DNA from: Pseudobutyrivibrio ruminis
Lineage (GTDB): Bacteria; Bacillota; Clostridia; Lachnospirales; Lachnospiraceae
Direction: 5' to 3'
Assembly (NCBI GenBank): GCA_015057315.1
Contig: SVER01000006.1
Span: forward strand, 1-64,000
Length of the DNA: 64,000 nucleotides
The stretch's first letter is position 1; every line of letters begins with the position of its first letter. Positions 38,401 to 45,860 of the stretch are shown one piece after another. The position numbers and the translations under genes were made by a program. Under the pieces are notes generated by a model, which ran no database searches, was not told the origin of the DNA, and was given only the letters and a program-made list of their open reading frames with translations.

Positions 38401-40772
38401 CCAGTAGCTGATACTGAAGCAAATGTATTGTTAAACTTAACATTCTGGAATGTAAGTTTATGGGCGCCTGCATTCATCTTTGCACCTGACTTTGTAGATT
38501 CAAGTACAATATTTTGGAATGTCACATCTGTTGCAGGTACTAAATCTCCACCAAATGAAAGCTTTGTCTTGTCATTACCTACGATAGTAACAGGAGCCTT
38601 TGGAAGAGTAAGCTTGTCTAGTGTTGTATCCTCTTCGATAGTAATTGCAAATGTAAAATCCTTGCTATAGCTATACAGTAAATCTGCCTTAGCTACGGCA
38701 TCCTTCCATGTTGGGAAATACTCTGTATGATGGTAATTCTCTGGTTCTATATTATATGAATCCAGTCTAAATGTGAGCTTATCTGCTACGATATTTTCTC
38801 CAGAAAGGCATGGAACAAGCTTTGTATCACCACCCTCCGGCTGGTCAATTACAAGGGCTTTAAAATCTTTTGTACGACCTTTGTTGTAGAAAAGTGTATC
38901 GCCCTTTTTTATTTCAAGGAGTTTACCATTCTTATCTACTCTTCTGTAATGTATTGACTCTCCGCTAAATGAATCAATCGCAAGAGAATATAGTTCTACA
39001 CCTTCTTCTACATTTACGTAAGTATCGTAATATTCATTGATTCCTGGTCCATAATTGCTATAGTCTCCACGAATTGAACCTATTATTGCTTTTTTACCAG
39101 GCACTGCCTTGATTGTAATCTGTGGGCAGGAAACACTAATACTATTAACGTTTATCGCACCAAAAACAGCCTCTGTTCCTAATTGAATGTGTGCCAAGCT
39201 ATTATTACCAATATTAAAATCATAATTAGAGGTAATATCTACCTTGGAAAAATCTAAAACCGCACTAGCCTTATCAAATGTTATGCGATTATCTCCAAGA
39301 TTTAGCTTTGAACAATTTTCGCCAATCTTGGTATCTACATGTTGGAAATATACCTCGCATGGTAAAGTACCATCGCCATCAATTGTTATTGTCCCTGCAT
39401 TATTTAATGTGTATACAGAAAACCAAGCCGCTTTGTCAGGGAAAATGTTTGTACCAGTTGCCACTACATCGCCATATACTTCAACCATATATCGGTAATT
39501 TACATCACCAAGGCTGTTGATATATGTAATCATACTATTCCAGTCACTGAATGTATTTTGATCTAGGCGAACATCAGGTCCTGCTTCAGTAGAAGCTTCA
39601 AGTATAATAGGTGGCTGTTCACCTACAATATATTGGTAGTTATAGTAGCTTGTATCATAATATGCCTTATTAGAGGCTTTGCTTCCTTCTGGCTGAAGGA
39701 GAGTGAATTTATTCTTCTCCCAATCAGTTGGGCCAGCTGCTGTAAATGCTACTGTACCATTTGGCATTTCAATTAGATTGCCATCTGCATCGATTCTACC
39801 AATCTGTACTGGCTGGCTATCTTCTGTCAAAACTTCGGTAAATACAAGATTTGTGTTTTTATAACCTTTTATCGTAGCAGGACCTGCTTCAGCATTAGAA
39901 GAATTTTTCTTACCAATTAAACGCTTAATTTTAGCTGCGTTTTTAACAGTTAATGTATGGCTTTCTTCAATATAAGCCTTGTCTACGCCTACACTTGCAA
40001 ATGTAAAATCAGCATCCTTTGTATAGAAGGTACCACCTGAAGTATCTTGATAGATAGATGTTCCCTTTGAGCCCATATCAAACAGCTCTTCTCCAGAGTA
40101 ATCGCCACCCTTAGATATTGTAAGATTGTGTCCATTCAAGTTGATTCCATACGCCTGATTTACATCCTCAGGGACAAATGTGATATTCTCAAACTCGGTA
40201 TCACTTTCTAGGTAAACAGGCTGAAAGATATTAATTTTCTTAACACCATCGTTACCCTTAATTAATAGAGGGATATTCTTTTTAGGGATAATTTGCTCAG
40301 ACATTGTAGAATGTACATCAATATCCTTCATTATAAGGATTTCACATACTGAGTCAGATTCTTCCAAAGTCTCTATATATTTACGAGCTTCATGATATTT
40401 CTCAAACTTCTTTGTTACATCCCTATAGGTAACTATTACCTCAGGATCAGTAACTTCTTCCTCAGTAGATGTACCTTCTTCAAGAAGCTTCTTTTCCTCT
40501 TCCTCTTCTACTACAAGCTCCTCTTCAAGAGCTTCCTCTTCCTCTACTGATTCTGATTCAGCTTGAGATTCGTTAGATTCCACCTGAGTGTTGTCTTTTG
40601 ATTTCTCAGAATCAGCTTCGGTAGATGCTTTTTCTGGCTCTTCTGATATAGCCTCTGTTTCATGTACAGTGGTTTCGATTACATCATCTGAGCTCTCACT
40701 TGCCATTACTGGCATTGGGGTGCTAAATACCATAGCAACCGCCATGATTAAAGCTAGAATTTGCTTTTTCAT
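35421..40772 (-). CDS. Giant secreted surface protein of six beta-helix-like modules, under c-di-GMP riboswitch
   Basis: 1783-aa exported protein. The first ATG (40778) directly abuts GGAG, so the second ATG at 40772, 6 nt after AAGGAG, is the better start. A signal peptide (ends near PVMASES) and an acidic linker to about residue 108 precede six modules of about 280-325 residues, beginning near 110, 406, 684, 990, 1314 and 1626. Each opens with a helix of the type TYKEAIAEINAI, then a strand like YLIVPLK, then long runs of short beta strands (for example LTIKNAAKI, ITVVGGADS) that look like a right-handed beta helix, as in adhesins and pectate-lyase-like proteins. It lacks the protease, LRR and GKGxYxG parts of its neighbours. 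It ends in a basic KKK. Proposed adhesin or matrix protein; catalytic residues are not recognisable. Confidence 0.82.
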   Translation of the reverse strand: MKKQILALIMAVAMVFSTPMPVMASESSDDVIETTVHETEAISEEPEKASTEADSEKSKDNTQVESNESQAESESVEEEEALEEELVVEEEEEKKLLEEGTSTEEEVTDPEVIVTYRDVTKKFEKYHEARKYIETLEESDSVCEILIMKDIDVHSTMSEQIIPKKNIPLLIKGNDGVKKINIFQPVYLESDTEFENITFVPEDVNQAYGINLNGHNLTISKGGDYSGEELFDMGSKGTSIYQDTSGGTFYTKDADFTFASVGVDKAYIEESHTLTVKNAAKIKRLIGKKNSSNAEAGPATIKGYKNTNLVFTEVLTEDSQPVQIGRIDADGNLIEMPNGTVAFTAAGPTDWEKNKFTLLQPEGSKASNKAYYDTSYYNYQYIVGEQPPIILEASTEAGPDVRLDQNTFSDWNSMITYINSLGDVNYRYMVEVYGDVVATGTNIFPDKAAWFSVYTLNNAGTITIDGDGTLPCEVYFQHVDTKIGENCSKLNLGDNRITFDKASAVLDFSKVDITSNYDFNIGNNSLAHIQLGTEAVFGAINVNSISVSCPQITIKAVPGKKAIIGSIRGDYSNYGPGINEYYDTYVNVEEGVELYSLAIDSFSGESIHYRRVDKNGKLLEIKKGDTLFYNKGRTKDFKALVIDQPEGGDTKLVPCLSGENIVADKLTFRLDSYNIEPENYHHTEYFPTWKDAVAKADLLYSYSKDFTFAITIEEDTTLDKLTLPKAPVTIVGNDKTKLSFGGDLVPATDVTFQNIVLESTKSGAKMNAGAHKLTFQNVKFNNTFASVSATGKGGITVVGGADSRAALESTGAINVSNLTLVYADVTSTAGSINVSNLAELSSSKIDVKTAATFKNINSMDAGNTITYGTSYSNKLSISGVINADVASKDITVKTTGEKPYDVKISEYAINVLPKYLTANDYAGADSYLKKDIVFAKQAPACYFVIGKNIAGASTTIKYATKKVANALRIDEEPIVYAVEVFETSDQGNCSWGTYPTLKEAFAEINKAGSASKNYTLAINPKVEQDVEPIKLTENLTTATKAAQITIKPADGVSGKYEFKLKNAITLKSNLVLENIKLADNPAKNGTNTKLNATLGKFKLTLKNSEVSNDRIGNITGSSVNAASGLIVRNSGDIVVNGNMNNVGTLDFENGKFTVYGKTNIGNLVSKDSDRRTFVGTANVATAKVKGQVLATKITSNITVANKIETANISNEPSLEIKLLYKDKTKGYVELGSSDVNYEGFKDGSLAHNNPKYQIVKAPKAANNRFVYTDSSVSGGKLVKKSGSIFYVDNSTVEENYWLYESKEENSLADPEQIASFATYKEAIAEINAIKNPNGQYLIVPLKKADKPVNLVMPAANCADKLMILGNVVNDFDIANSSLNLTCDLMIGSAKINASKPVSINVGQHILFFSDVKWESNLKSITGAGESFTNKKTGAFSGFALESSKINVTGNVTKINKLGLAAKSELNCNGKLSVGTVYSDGESNSISGLCTYTTEKDKKTVKAVKSNITIVNSAESNGHPININLVCKDKSGKYVNLFDLEKNGTLDLDKAKISEKPVIELFKTNSVAVEDESGNATFKFNVGQFINSKDSTIVRKNGVLYYNTAVFSKVPGYELSVVSSSEKTNFVGRYISYNDAITDINNKLTAAQYSLSVNPESETSKHPVEIYNIPKAKKAPMFTITGETPVSLRYNGNKGMTIKVDKNQTVNINNISFVSDGKGKKPVNISLGGNCSLNVTDGTIDNLKNVTGSAYSNIYFSSTKGEMQYYTGTVSKKVNISGMLSKKK

Positions 40773-40803
40773 TTTCATCTCCTTACCAACAAATTAATCA
40801 AGT

Positions 40804-40834
40804 AAAAAAGGTTCCCTGAAAATTTCAGGGAACC
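40804..40834 (-). terminator. Terminator acting as riboswitch expression platform
   Basis: On the minus strand a perfect hairpin (GGTTCCCTGAAA with TTTCAGGGAACC) is followed by six T. It ends 14 nt before the AAGGAG of the beta-helix gene, inside its leader and just after the c-di-GMP aptamer, where a plain gene terminator would make no sense. Confidence 0.88.
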
Positions 40835-40847
40835 ACAAATTCATATT

Positions 40848-40918
40848 AAGCAACTGACTGCCATTTTACAGGCTCTAGAGTTTTGCGTCCCCCACTTTCG
40901 CAGAGTTTGCCCTATTTA
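40848..40918 (-). promoter_or_regulatory. Cyclic di-GMP-I riboswitch aptamer (GEMM-I)
   Basis: On the minus strand the conserved GEMM-I blocks appear in order: AGGGCAAAC (ending at 40905), a hairpin CTCTGC-GAAA-GTGGGG with the GNRA tetraloop, GGACGCAAA (40890-40882), the receptor-side CTCTAGAGCCT, and GGCAGTCAGTTGC at the 3' end, which closes P1 by pairing with GGGCAA. Spacing matches the clostridial members of Rfam GEMM-I as I remember them. It binds c-di-GMP and should control read-through into the beta-helix surface protein gene through the following terminator. Whether the ligand turns the gene on or off cannot be told without folding. Confidence 0.9.
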
Positions 40919-40934
40919 CTTTTCAAACGGGTTG

Positions 40935-40963
40935 AGTTTATCACGTTTTTTACATTGTGTCAA
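40935..40963 (-). promoter_or_regulatory. Near-consensus promoter upstream of the c-di-GMP riboswitch
   Basis: A perfect TTGACA (40958-40963) and TAAACT (40935-40940) are 17 bp apart. The predicted start is near 40928, about 15 nt before the aptamer. Confidence 0.85.
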
Positions 40964-40975
40964 TAAAACTTATTT

Positions 40976-41022
40976 CAAAAAAGCAAGGCCAAATGAGGTG
41001 ACTCCAAAATGACCTTGCTTTC
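40976..41022 (-). terminator. Terminator of the LRR/InlB-type gene
   Basis: AAGCAAGGTCA and TGGCCTTGCTT pair (one G-U) around a 21-nt loop, followed by TTTT, 28 bp after the stop codon and just before the next gene's promoter. Confidence 0.8.
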
Positions 41023-41050
41023 TACCATATTTTAATATGTATTAAGTATA

Positions 41051-44000
41051 TTAATTCTTATCCATAAGACTAAGAGTTCTTGCCACAATCCTGAAGTTTA
41101 CAACCTTCTGCTTGCTAGAAGTATTTGTGCCTGTAATGATAATCTTACCAGTACCTGCCTTAACATTTTCTACATTTGCAATAGTAACGTTGTACTCATT
41201 GGCTTTTAACTCCTTACCGGCAACCTTTACTGTAATATCATTCTTTGAAGGAATAATCTGCTTACCAGTGTATGTCTGAGGATTTATTTTTACTGATGCC
41301 TTTGAAAGATCGTAACCTACGCGGAATTCTCTTTCGATAGATTTGCCTGCGTACGCACCCTTTCCTTCGATTACTGCGATAATAGTTGTACCTGCTGGAA
41401 CAGTGTCCTTTGCCTTTACAGCCTCGCCCGCTTCTGCTACATAGTCGCATGCTTTCTTCTTAGCAGTTCTCTTGATTTCTGTTTCGTTTGCATACTTGTA
41501 TGATACAGTGAAATCCTTTTTGTTTGCCAGCTTCTTGTTTGTATATGTATTCTTAACAACGATTGAAGGATTTACACCATTTGCTTTACCAGTATAGGCT
41601 GCATCTGAAACAGTTACATCAATTATAGCTGCATCTGAAATATCGTAACCAGCCACTGGGCTGTACTCAAATGTCTTTGTTCCAACATAGTTGCCCTTAC
41701 CAGTAATTGTCATAACCACCTTTGCATCTGTGCCATAAACAACCTTGTTGCTTGGAGCCTGACCATTTACTGTGTACTTAACTGAATACTCGCTACCCTT
41801 AAGCAGAGTTCCATCAAATAATACCTTGAATGCAACTGGCTTATATACACCCTTCTTTGTAGAAGCTACTGGTGCAACAAAGCTAACCACATCTGCCTCC
41901 TTGATATCTGCTTTTTCTACATCGAATGTAATCTTGTAAGATCCCTTGAAGCTGCCCTTTCCAGTAATTGTCTGAGTAGCTGTCATTGTCTTGCTGTTAA
42001 CTTTCGCCTTACTAATTGTGTATTCTGACTTAAGGACTAAATCGTTACCTGTCCTAGTATTTTTGATTGACTTAAGAGCATTGTAGCCATTGTTGTATGA
42101 TACTTTATTGCTCTTTTCAATTGCAACGAATGGTTTATCACCTTCAATTGCATTCTTGATGTCTGCCTTGTTAATCTTAAAGTTCTTAGTAAGAACACCA
42201 AAGTATTCCTTACCATCCATTGTTACTACAACTTTTGCTGTACCAGCTGCAACATTCTTTTCGTATGATACAGTGTATGATTTTGCATCAATAGCTACTG
42301 CCTCTGTTTTCTTTGTTGCCTTAATCTGAAGATTCTTAACCGCTGGAGTATGAGCTGTTCCATCATAATCAAATGATGATTCTGATAATTCGAATGTTGT
42401 ATTTGAATTTGTAAGTTTTACAGCATCCTCATTTCCTTCAATGTTAAAACGAAGTTCAAGCTTGCCCTTTGTATTACCCTTACCTGTAATAATCATTGTA
42501 GGAGCAATGCTTGCGCCATTCTTGTTTACCGCATCATACTTTGCAATCTTCTTGTTGTTCTTGTATGAAACCTTGTAATCCTTGTTTTCTTCAAGAAGCT
42601 TCTTGCCATAGTATACCTGATAGCCAGAAAGCTTAACATTTGCACCTGTATAAACTGTACTTACCTTTGTTTCATCATAGATTGCCCCCTGGAATACAAC
42701 CCAGAACTTTCCTTCATACTCTGGCTTGTAAAGATCAGGTGTATCCTCTGCTGAAACTGAATCAACAACTGTTACTGTCCATGTGTTCTTTGGACTATCT
42801 GTCCAGTTTTCCTTTGTAGCGTACGCTGTGATTGTGTATGTATTACCTGCCTCTAAAGCGAAGCCATCACTGTATGTATTCTCGCTTGCAGCAGCATTTT
42901 CAGCCTTAACTGTGTAAAGGATTGTTGCATCTGCTGTTGCAGATTTGAAGTAGAACTTTGTGATATCTGTCTTCTCATCAGTTGGTAAAACTGTAAGACC
43001 ATTTGAATCTAAAAGCTCTGGTGCCTCAACAGTATCCACATTGTTCTTGTACTTAGCATAAAGTACCTGATCTTTTGCCTCGTCTGTAACCTTTGTATCT
43101 GCTGTTACAAGATCACCATCAGCTGTGAACCAACCCTTGAAGGTCTTGCCTGTAGCAGAAGGTACTGGAAGTTCTTTATCTGTATTGTCGTTGTACTTTC
43201 CATAAGTGCTGTTTTTGTATACTTCCATTGATGTAATTGCAACTGTTGCATTTACACCTGGGTTAAGTGTTACTGTGTAAATTGGGCCATCCCACTTAGC
43301 ATAAAGTGTGATGTTGCCTGACTGATTTGATACGTCAATTGTTGTAACACCGTTTACGCTTTTTTCAGTTGGCTTTGTGAACTTAGCATCCTTGAACCAA
43401 CCTGCGAACTTGTAGTTCTCACGTGTTGGGTCGGCGATTTGGATTGAACCATCTGATGCAAGATATCCAGCTGGATATGCGCCGGTTGCAACACCGCCAT
43501 TTAATTTATATGTTATAGACTTTGTGCTAACAATACGATTTTTATCAATGCCCTGTGCAATTAAAGCATTATATGTATTCTTTCCTGAACCAGTAATAAT
43601 AAAATAGGCTAATTCACATTCGCCAAAAACTTTATATCCCATATCAGAGATATTGGCTCCAAGGTAAACTTTTTCTAAACTTCTACAATTTCTAAATGCT
43701 TCATATTTTAGTGTCTTCACCTTTGATGGTAAGCTTATTTCTGTTATTGAGCTATTTTTAAATGCAGACTCACCGATTGTTGTTAAATTCTCTCCGGTAA
43801 ATGTAACTGTCTTTAATCCTGTTACACCACTAAATGCATCATTAGCTATTGTTGTTACTGATGCTGGTATTGAAAGGACATATCCTGGTGTAAATGTTGC
43901 ATTATTAAATATGCTTGGTAGTGTTACCATTCCCTCTGGTAACGTTACATTTGAAAGATTTCTTCCACTAAAGGTCGAATAACTAGCCTGAAAATTCTTA

Positions 44001-45490
44001 CCTTTTATTACAACTGTTGTATCCCCTGCTACTGGTTTTTCTGCTTCAAATGCTTCTGATTTTATTTCCTGTAAGCCTTCTGGTAACGTAATATTTGTCA
44101 GGTTTACACAATTCTTAAAGGCTTGATATTTTATTGTTTTCACCTTTGATGGTAGGCTTATTTCTGATATTGAACTGTTGTTAAATGCATACTCGCCGAT
44201 TGTTGTTAAATTTTCTCCAGTAAATGTAACTGTCTTTAATCCTGTTACACCACTAAATGCATAATCAGCTATTGTTGTTACCGATGCTGGTATTGAAAGG
44301 ACATATCCTGGTGTAAATGTTGCATTATTAAATATGCTTGGTAATGTTACCATTCCCTCTGGTAACGTTACATTTGAAAGATTTCTTCCACTAAAGGTCG
44401 AATAACTAGCCTGAAAATTCTTACCTTTTATTACAACTGTTGTATCCCCTGCTACTGGTTTTTCTGCTTCAAATGCTTCTGATTTTATTTCCTGTAAGCC
44501 TTCTGGTAACGTAATATTTGTCAGGTTTACACAATTCTTAAAGGCTTGATATTTTATTGTTTTCACCTTTGATGGTAGGCTTATTTCTGATATTGAACTG
44601 TTGTTAAATGCATACTCGCCGATTGTTGTTAAATTTTCTCCAGTAAATGTAACGGTCTTTAATCCTGTTACACCACTAAATACATAATCAGCTATTGTTG
44701 TTACCGATGCTGGTATTGAAAGGACATATCCTGTTGTAAATGTTGCGTTATTAAATAGCTTTGGTAGTGTTACCATTCCTTCTGGTAACTTTACACTTGT
44801 AAGGTTTCTTCCTTCAAAAACACTAAAATCGACATCTAGTGATTTACTCTCAATAACTACCTCTGTATCAACCTGATTATTAACACAAAATGCTTTATAA
44901 CCTATTTTACGCGTGCTACTAGGAATTACGATTTTTTTCAAATTTGTACAATTTGAAAACGACATATAACCTATTGATGTAAGCGTAGAAGGGAGAGTAA
45001 TCGATGTAATTCCTGTAACATTACTAAATGCATAATCTGCAATTGAAGTAATTCCTTCAGGAATTTCAACTGCTCCTCCATTACCTTTGTACTTTGTTAC
45101 TGTGTAGCCTTCAATCTCAAGATCTTCAGCGGTAATAGCTTCCAGCATCTCCTGCTCTTCAGCTTCCTCAACCTCTAACTCTTCTTCCACAAGAGCTTCG
45201 CCATCTTCCTGAGCTTCCTCAGAATTTGCCTCGCCTTCCTGTGTGTTAGTTGTCTCATTTGACTTATTATCATCATTTGAATCAGACTTGTTCTGATCTT
45301 CTGATGTTTCAGCATCGCTACTTTCCTGCTGTGAAGGTTTTTCAGTATTTTCTTCACTAATAGATTCTTCAGTTTTTTCGATGCTTGGCTCTGCTTCGTT
45401 TAACTCTGCTGCAAATACATTCATATCAACTGATGTAAATGTAAGAGTCAACGCAAGTGCAAAGCTTAAAAAACGTGTGAACTTGTTCAT
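41051..45490 (-). CDS. Secreted LRR_5 (BspA-type) surface protein with InlB and Ig-like repeats
   Basis: 1479-aa exported protein. The signal peptide is MNKFTRFLSFALALTLTFTS to about residue 28; an acidic Ser/Glu linker runs to about 122. LRR_5 repeats (about 125-625, e.g. ITLPEGLQEIKSEAF) include a 141-residue unit present in three copies, two of them almost identical in DNA. Two InlB-type B repeats (645-815) and a chitobiase-C-like domain (815-910) follow. From about 920 to the end are Ig-like repeats with ITGKGNYVG-type cores. The final ~300 residues closely resemble the end of the truncated gene at the right window edge. AGGAGG lies 5 nt before the ATG; own promoter and terminator. BspA-type LRR proteins mediate adhesion; that role is inferred. 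No anchor motif seen. Confidence 0.88.
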   Translation of the reverse strand: MNKFTRFLSFALALTLTFTSVDMNVFAAELNEAEPSIEKTEESISEENTEKPSQQESSDAETSEDQNKSDSNDDNKSNETTNTQEGEANSEEAQEDGEALVEEELEVEEAEEQEMLEAITAEDLEIEGYTVTKYKGNGGAVEIPEGITSIADYAFSNVTGITSITLPSTLTSIGYMSFSNCTNLKKIVIPSSTRKIGYKAFCVNNQVDTEVVIESKSLDVDFSVFEGRNLTSVKLPEGMVTLPKLFNNATFTTGYVLSIPASVTTIADYVFSGVTGLKTVTFTGENLTTIGEYAFNNSSISEISLPSKVKTIKYQAFKNCVNLTNITLPEGLQEIKSEAFEAEKPVAGDTTVVIKGKNFQASYSTFSGRNLSNVTLPEGMVTLPSIFNNATFTPGYVLSIPASVTTIADYAFSGVTGLKTVTFTGENLTTIGEYAFNNSSISEISLPSKVKTIKYQAFKNCVNLTNITLPEGLQEIKSEAFEAEKPVAGDTTVVIKGKNFQASYSTFSGRNLSNVTLPEGMVTLPSIFNNATFTPGYVLSIPASVTTIANDAFSGVTGLKTVTFTGENLTTIGESAFKNSSITEISLPSKVKTLKYEAFRNCRSLEKVYLGANISDMGYKVFGECELAYFIITGSGKNTYNALIAQGIDKNRIVSTKSITYKLNGGVATGAYPAGYLASDGSIQIADPTRENYKFAGWFKDAKFTKPTEKSVNGVTTIDVSNQSGNITLYAKWDGPIYTVTLNPGVNATVAITSMEVYKNSTYGKYNDNTDKELPVPSATGKTFKGWFTADGDLVTADTKVTDEAKDQVLYAKYKNNVDTVEAPELLDSNGLTVLPTDEKTDITKFYFKSATADATILYTVKAENAAASENTYSDGFALEAGNTYTITAYATKENWTDSPKNTWTVTVVDSVSAEDTPDLYKPEYEGKFWVVFQGAIYDETKVSTVYTGANVKLSGYQVYYGKKLLEENKDYKVSYKNNKKIAKYDAVNKNGASIAPTMIITGKGNTKGKLELRFNIEGNEDAVKLTNSNTTFELSESSFDYDGTAHTPAVKNLQIKATKKTEAVAIDAKSYTVSYEKNVAAGTAKVVVTMDGKEYFGVLTKNFKINKADIKNAIEGDKPFVAIEKSNKVSYNNGYNALKSIKNTRTGNDLVLKSEYTISKAKVNSKTMTATQTITGKGSFKGSYKITFDVEKADIKEADVVSFVAPVASTKKGVYKPVAFKVLFDGTLLKGSEYSVKYTVNGQAPSNKVVYGTDAKVVMTITGKGNYVGTKTFEYSPVAGYDISDAAIIDVTVSDAAYTGKANGVNPSIVVKNTYTNKKLANKKDFTVSYKYANETEIKRTAKKKACDYVAEAGEAVKAKDTVPAGTTIIAVIEGKGAYAGKSIEREFRVGYDLSKASVKINPQTYTGKQIIPSKNDITVKVAGKELKANEYNVTIANVENVKAGTGKIIITGTNTSSKQKVVNFRIVARTLSLMDKN
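43831..44676 (-). repeat. Two 423-bp tandem repeats, nearly identical
   Basis: Units 43831-44253 and 44254-44676 differ at about five positions by eye. Each encodes 141 residues with several LRR_5 motifs. A third, more diverged copy starts at 44677. The exact in-frame period and near identity point to a recent duplication or gene conversion. Confidence 0.92.
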
Positions 45491-45544
45491 CTCATCCTCC
45501 TAATTTCTAATGTGCATAAGTCTTTAATTACACAAACTTTCATC

Positions 45545-45573
45545 ATTATACATTTATGCCTTTATTAAATCAA
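45545..45573 (-). promoter_or_regulatory. Sigma-A promoter of the LRR/InlB-type gene
   Basis: TTGATT (45568-45573) and a perfect TATAAT (45545-45550) with 17-bp spacing, 54 bp before the ATG. Confidence 0.75.
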
Positions 45574-45677
45574 TACATTTATATATAATTTTGTAAATCA
45601 AGGCTGTTTTATAACTTTTTTCATTCTACTAACTATGTATCAAATATATTGCAACTATAATGGCAAATATCTAAGTG

Positions 45678-45729
45678 CCTGTCACAGGAATGAGCACAAA
45701 GCCACATATTACATTCGCCTTGTGACAGG
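45678..45729. repeat. Inverted repeat of 11-12 bp in the intergenic gap
   Basis: CCTGTCACAGG (45678-45688) and CCTTGTGACAGG (45718-45729) are inverted and 29 bp apart. The GTGCCTGTCACAG end resembles REP-type palindromes of Firmicutes. The gap 45491-45859 otherwise holds one promoter, one terminator and a remnant of coding sequence. Confidence 0.5.
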
Positions 45730-45750
45730 ATTGACAACCTTACAAATACC

Positions 45751-45780
45751 AAAAACAGCGCCCCTATTTAGGAGCGCTGT
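45751..45780 (-). terminator. Terminator of the two-gene LRR operon
   Basis: ACAGCGC and GCGCTGT enclose a short extension (TCC/GGG) and a 6-nt loop; five T follow on the minus strand. It lies 80 bp beyond the stop of the upstream gene, with a coding remnant in between. Confidence 0.85.
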
Positions 45781-45794
45781 CTATAGCTTAATAC

Positions 45795-45860
45795 TTATTT
45801 AACTGTACTTTTAGTAATCTTGAATGTAACCTTCACATTTAACGCTGTTGCATTATCTGC
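45795..45860 (-). pseudogene. Remnant of a surface-protein C-terminus
   Basis: Directly after the TAG of the LRR gene, in another frame, 21 codons read ADNATALNVKVTFKITKSTVK and stop at TAA. This is the standard ending of the Ig-like repeats in this island (compare VTFKIT..., VSFKIVKKSL). It has no start of its own. It suggests loss of most of another gene, or a recombination that gave the LRR gene a new end, with the original tail and terminator left behind. Confidence 0.55.

Noticed and set aside
29960-45100. CRISPR array
   Set aside because: The repeats seen are long, in-frame and coding, without short constant repeats separated by unique spacers, and no cas genes are present.
45678-45729. 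Ends of an insertion sequence
   Set aside because: The inverted arms are only 29 bp apart, no transposase or target duplication is visible; kept only as an inverted repeat.
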